A stretch of DNA of 64,000 nt from Ptychodera flava (taxonomy: Eukaryota > Hemichordata > Enteropneusta > Ptychoderidae): the NCBI RefSeq assembly GCF_041260155.1, contig NC_091947.1, positions 30,546,528-30,610,527 on the forward strand. Direction: 5' to 3'. Positions within the stretch are counted from its first letter, which is position 1. Each line of letters starts with the position of its first letter. The notes under the pieces were generated by a model. The model searched no databases. It saw nothing but the letters and a program-made list of their open reading frames with translations, and was not told the origin of the DNA. Below are positions 63,641-64,000 of this stretch, one piece after another. A program made the translations under genes and the position numbers.

Positions 63641-64000
63641 ATAGTTATAGAACTAAATTGTCAGTTCAAAGACAAGGGGTTACATCTAGACAAACCTGGA
63701 AAATCCTGATATCCTAAGTTTCAATTCAAAGACCTAGGAAGCAGTTTCGTGTGTACAGTTGTCTCCTAGCACCATTACACATTGCCTGCTGTTGCTTACG
63801 TGTATCTGCTACATTCAGGATCAAAAACGCTATCGTTTGAGACCTGTATATTTTGTTGTGGTGAGCTATCAAACATGCCCCAGCAACATAGCTTTGTCCA
63901 ACTTGCATCATATTGTTACCCTGGAGATTTCATACCACAATTTACTTTCAGTTGTAAACTTTAAACTAGCAAAGCTCTTGGATCAATTTCTCTTCCTTGT

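Noticed and set aside
1-64000. CRISPR arrays, operons, tRNA or rRNA genes, LTR or viral elements
   Set aside because: The DNA is animal nuclear sequence with spliced genes; I saw no regular spacer array, no tRNA-like cloverleaf I could support, and no gag/pol/env or LTR structure.

Overview
The window is AT-rich metazoan nuclear DNA with intron-split genes using GT-AG splicing, abundant microsatellites, LINE fragments and many short inverted-repeat elements. Family content and similarity to vertebrate proteins (RRP12, TRPC, enolase 4, activin-receptor-type three-finger domains, a TLR-like LRR receptor) suggest an invertebrate deuterostome such as a hemichordate, echinoderm or lancelet. That placement is inference; no species can be fixed from the sequence alone.

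Layout. (1) 1-10440, minus strand: the first ten coding exons (491 aa) of RRP12, a ribosome biogenesis and export factor. The gene runs off the left edge. One intron carries a 1.6 kb satellite-bearing element and another a LINE tail. (2) 10441-10767: a compact divergent intergenic region. (3) 10768-16859, plus strand: a six-exon, 398 aa type I membrane protein with signal peptide, mucin-like stalk, furin-type site, two activin-receptor-like three-finger domains, one TM helix and a kinase-less tail. (4) 16860-30598: a gene-poor 13.7 kb stretch holding a second satellite-bearing element, a long perfect-looking hairpin, tandem duplications and a CpG-richer block (about 24.3-28.5 kb). (5) 30599-43217 (perhaps to 45063), minus strand: a 14-exon TRPC-family cation channel of 986 aa with seven ankyrin repeats instead of the usual four. 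(6) 48675-51407, plus strand: an intronless 910 aa LRR receptor with about 21 repeats, LRRCT, TM and an acidic/serine-rich tail but no TIR domain. (7) 51408-62255: mostly non-coding, with one unidentified exon, three inverted-repeat elements and a decayed jockey-like LINE. (8) 62256-63322, minus strand: the last three exons of enolase 4, which continues beyond the right edge.

The genes do not form a pathway and the order looks like ordinary animal gene scatter. RRP12 and the three-finger receptor are head to head with about 330 bp between start codons and may share a promoter. No CRISPR, tRNA, rRNA, retroviral or LTR element was recognised. The most unusual items are the kinase-less double three-finger receptor, the seven-ankyrin TRPC with a duplicated piece of its last coding exon, and two related elements whose terminal hairpins keep their structure while the stem sequence differs.
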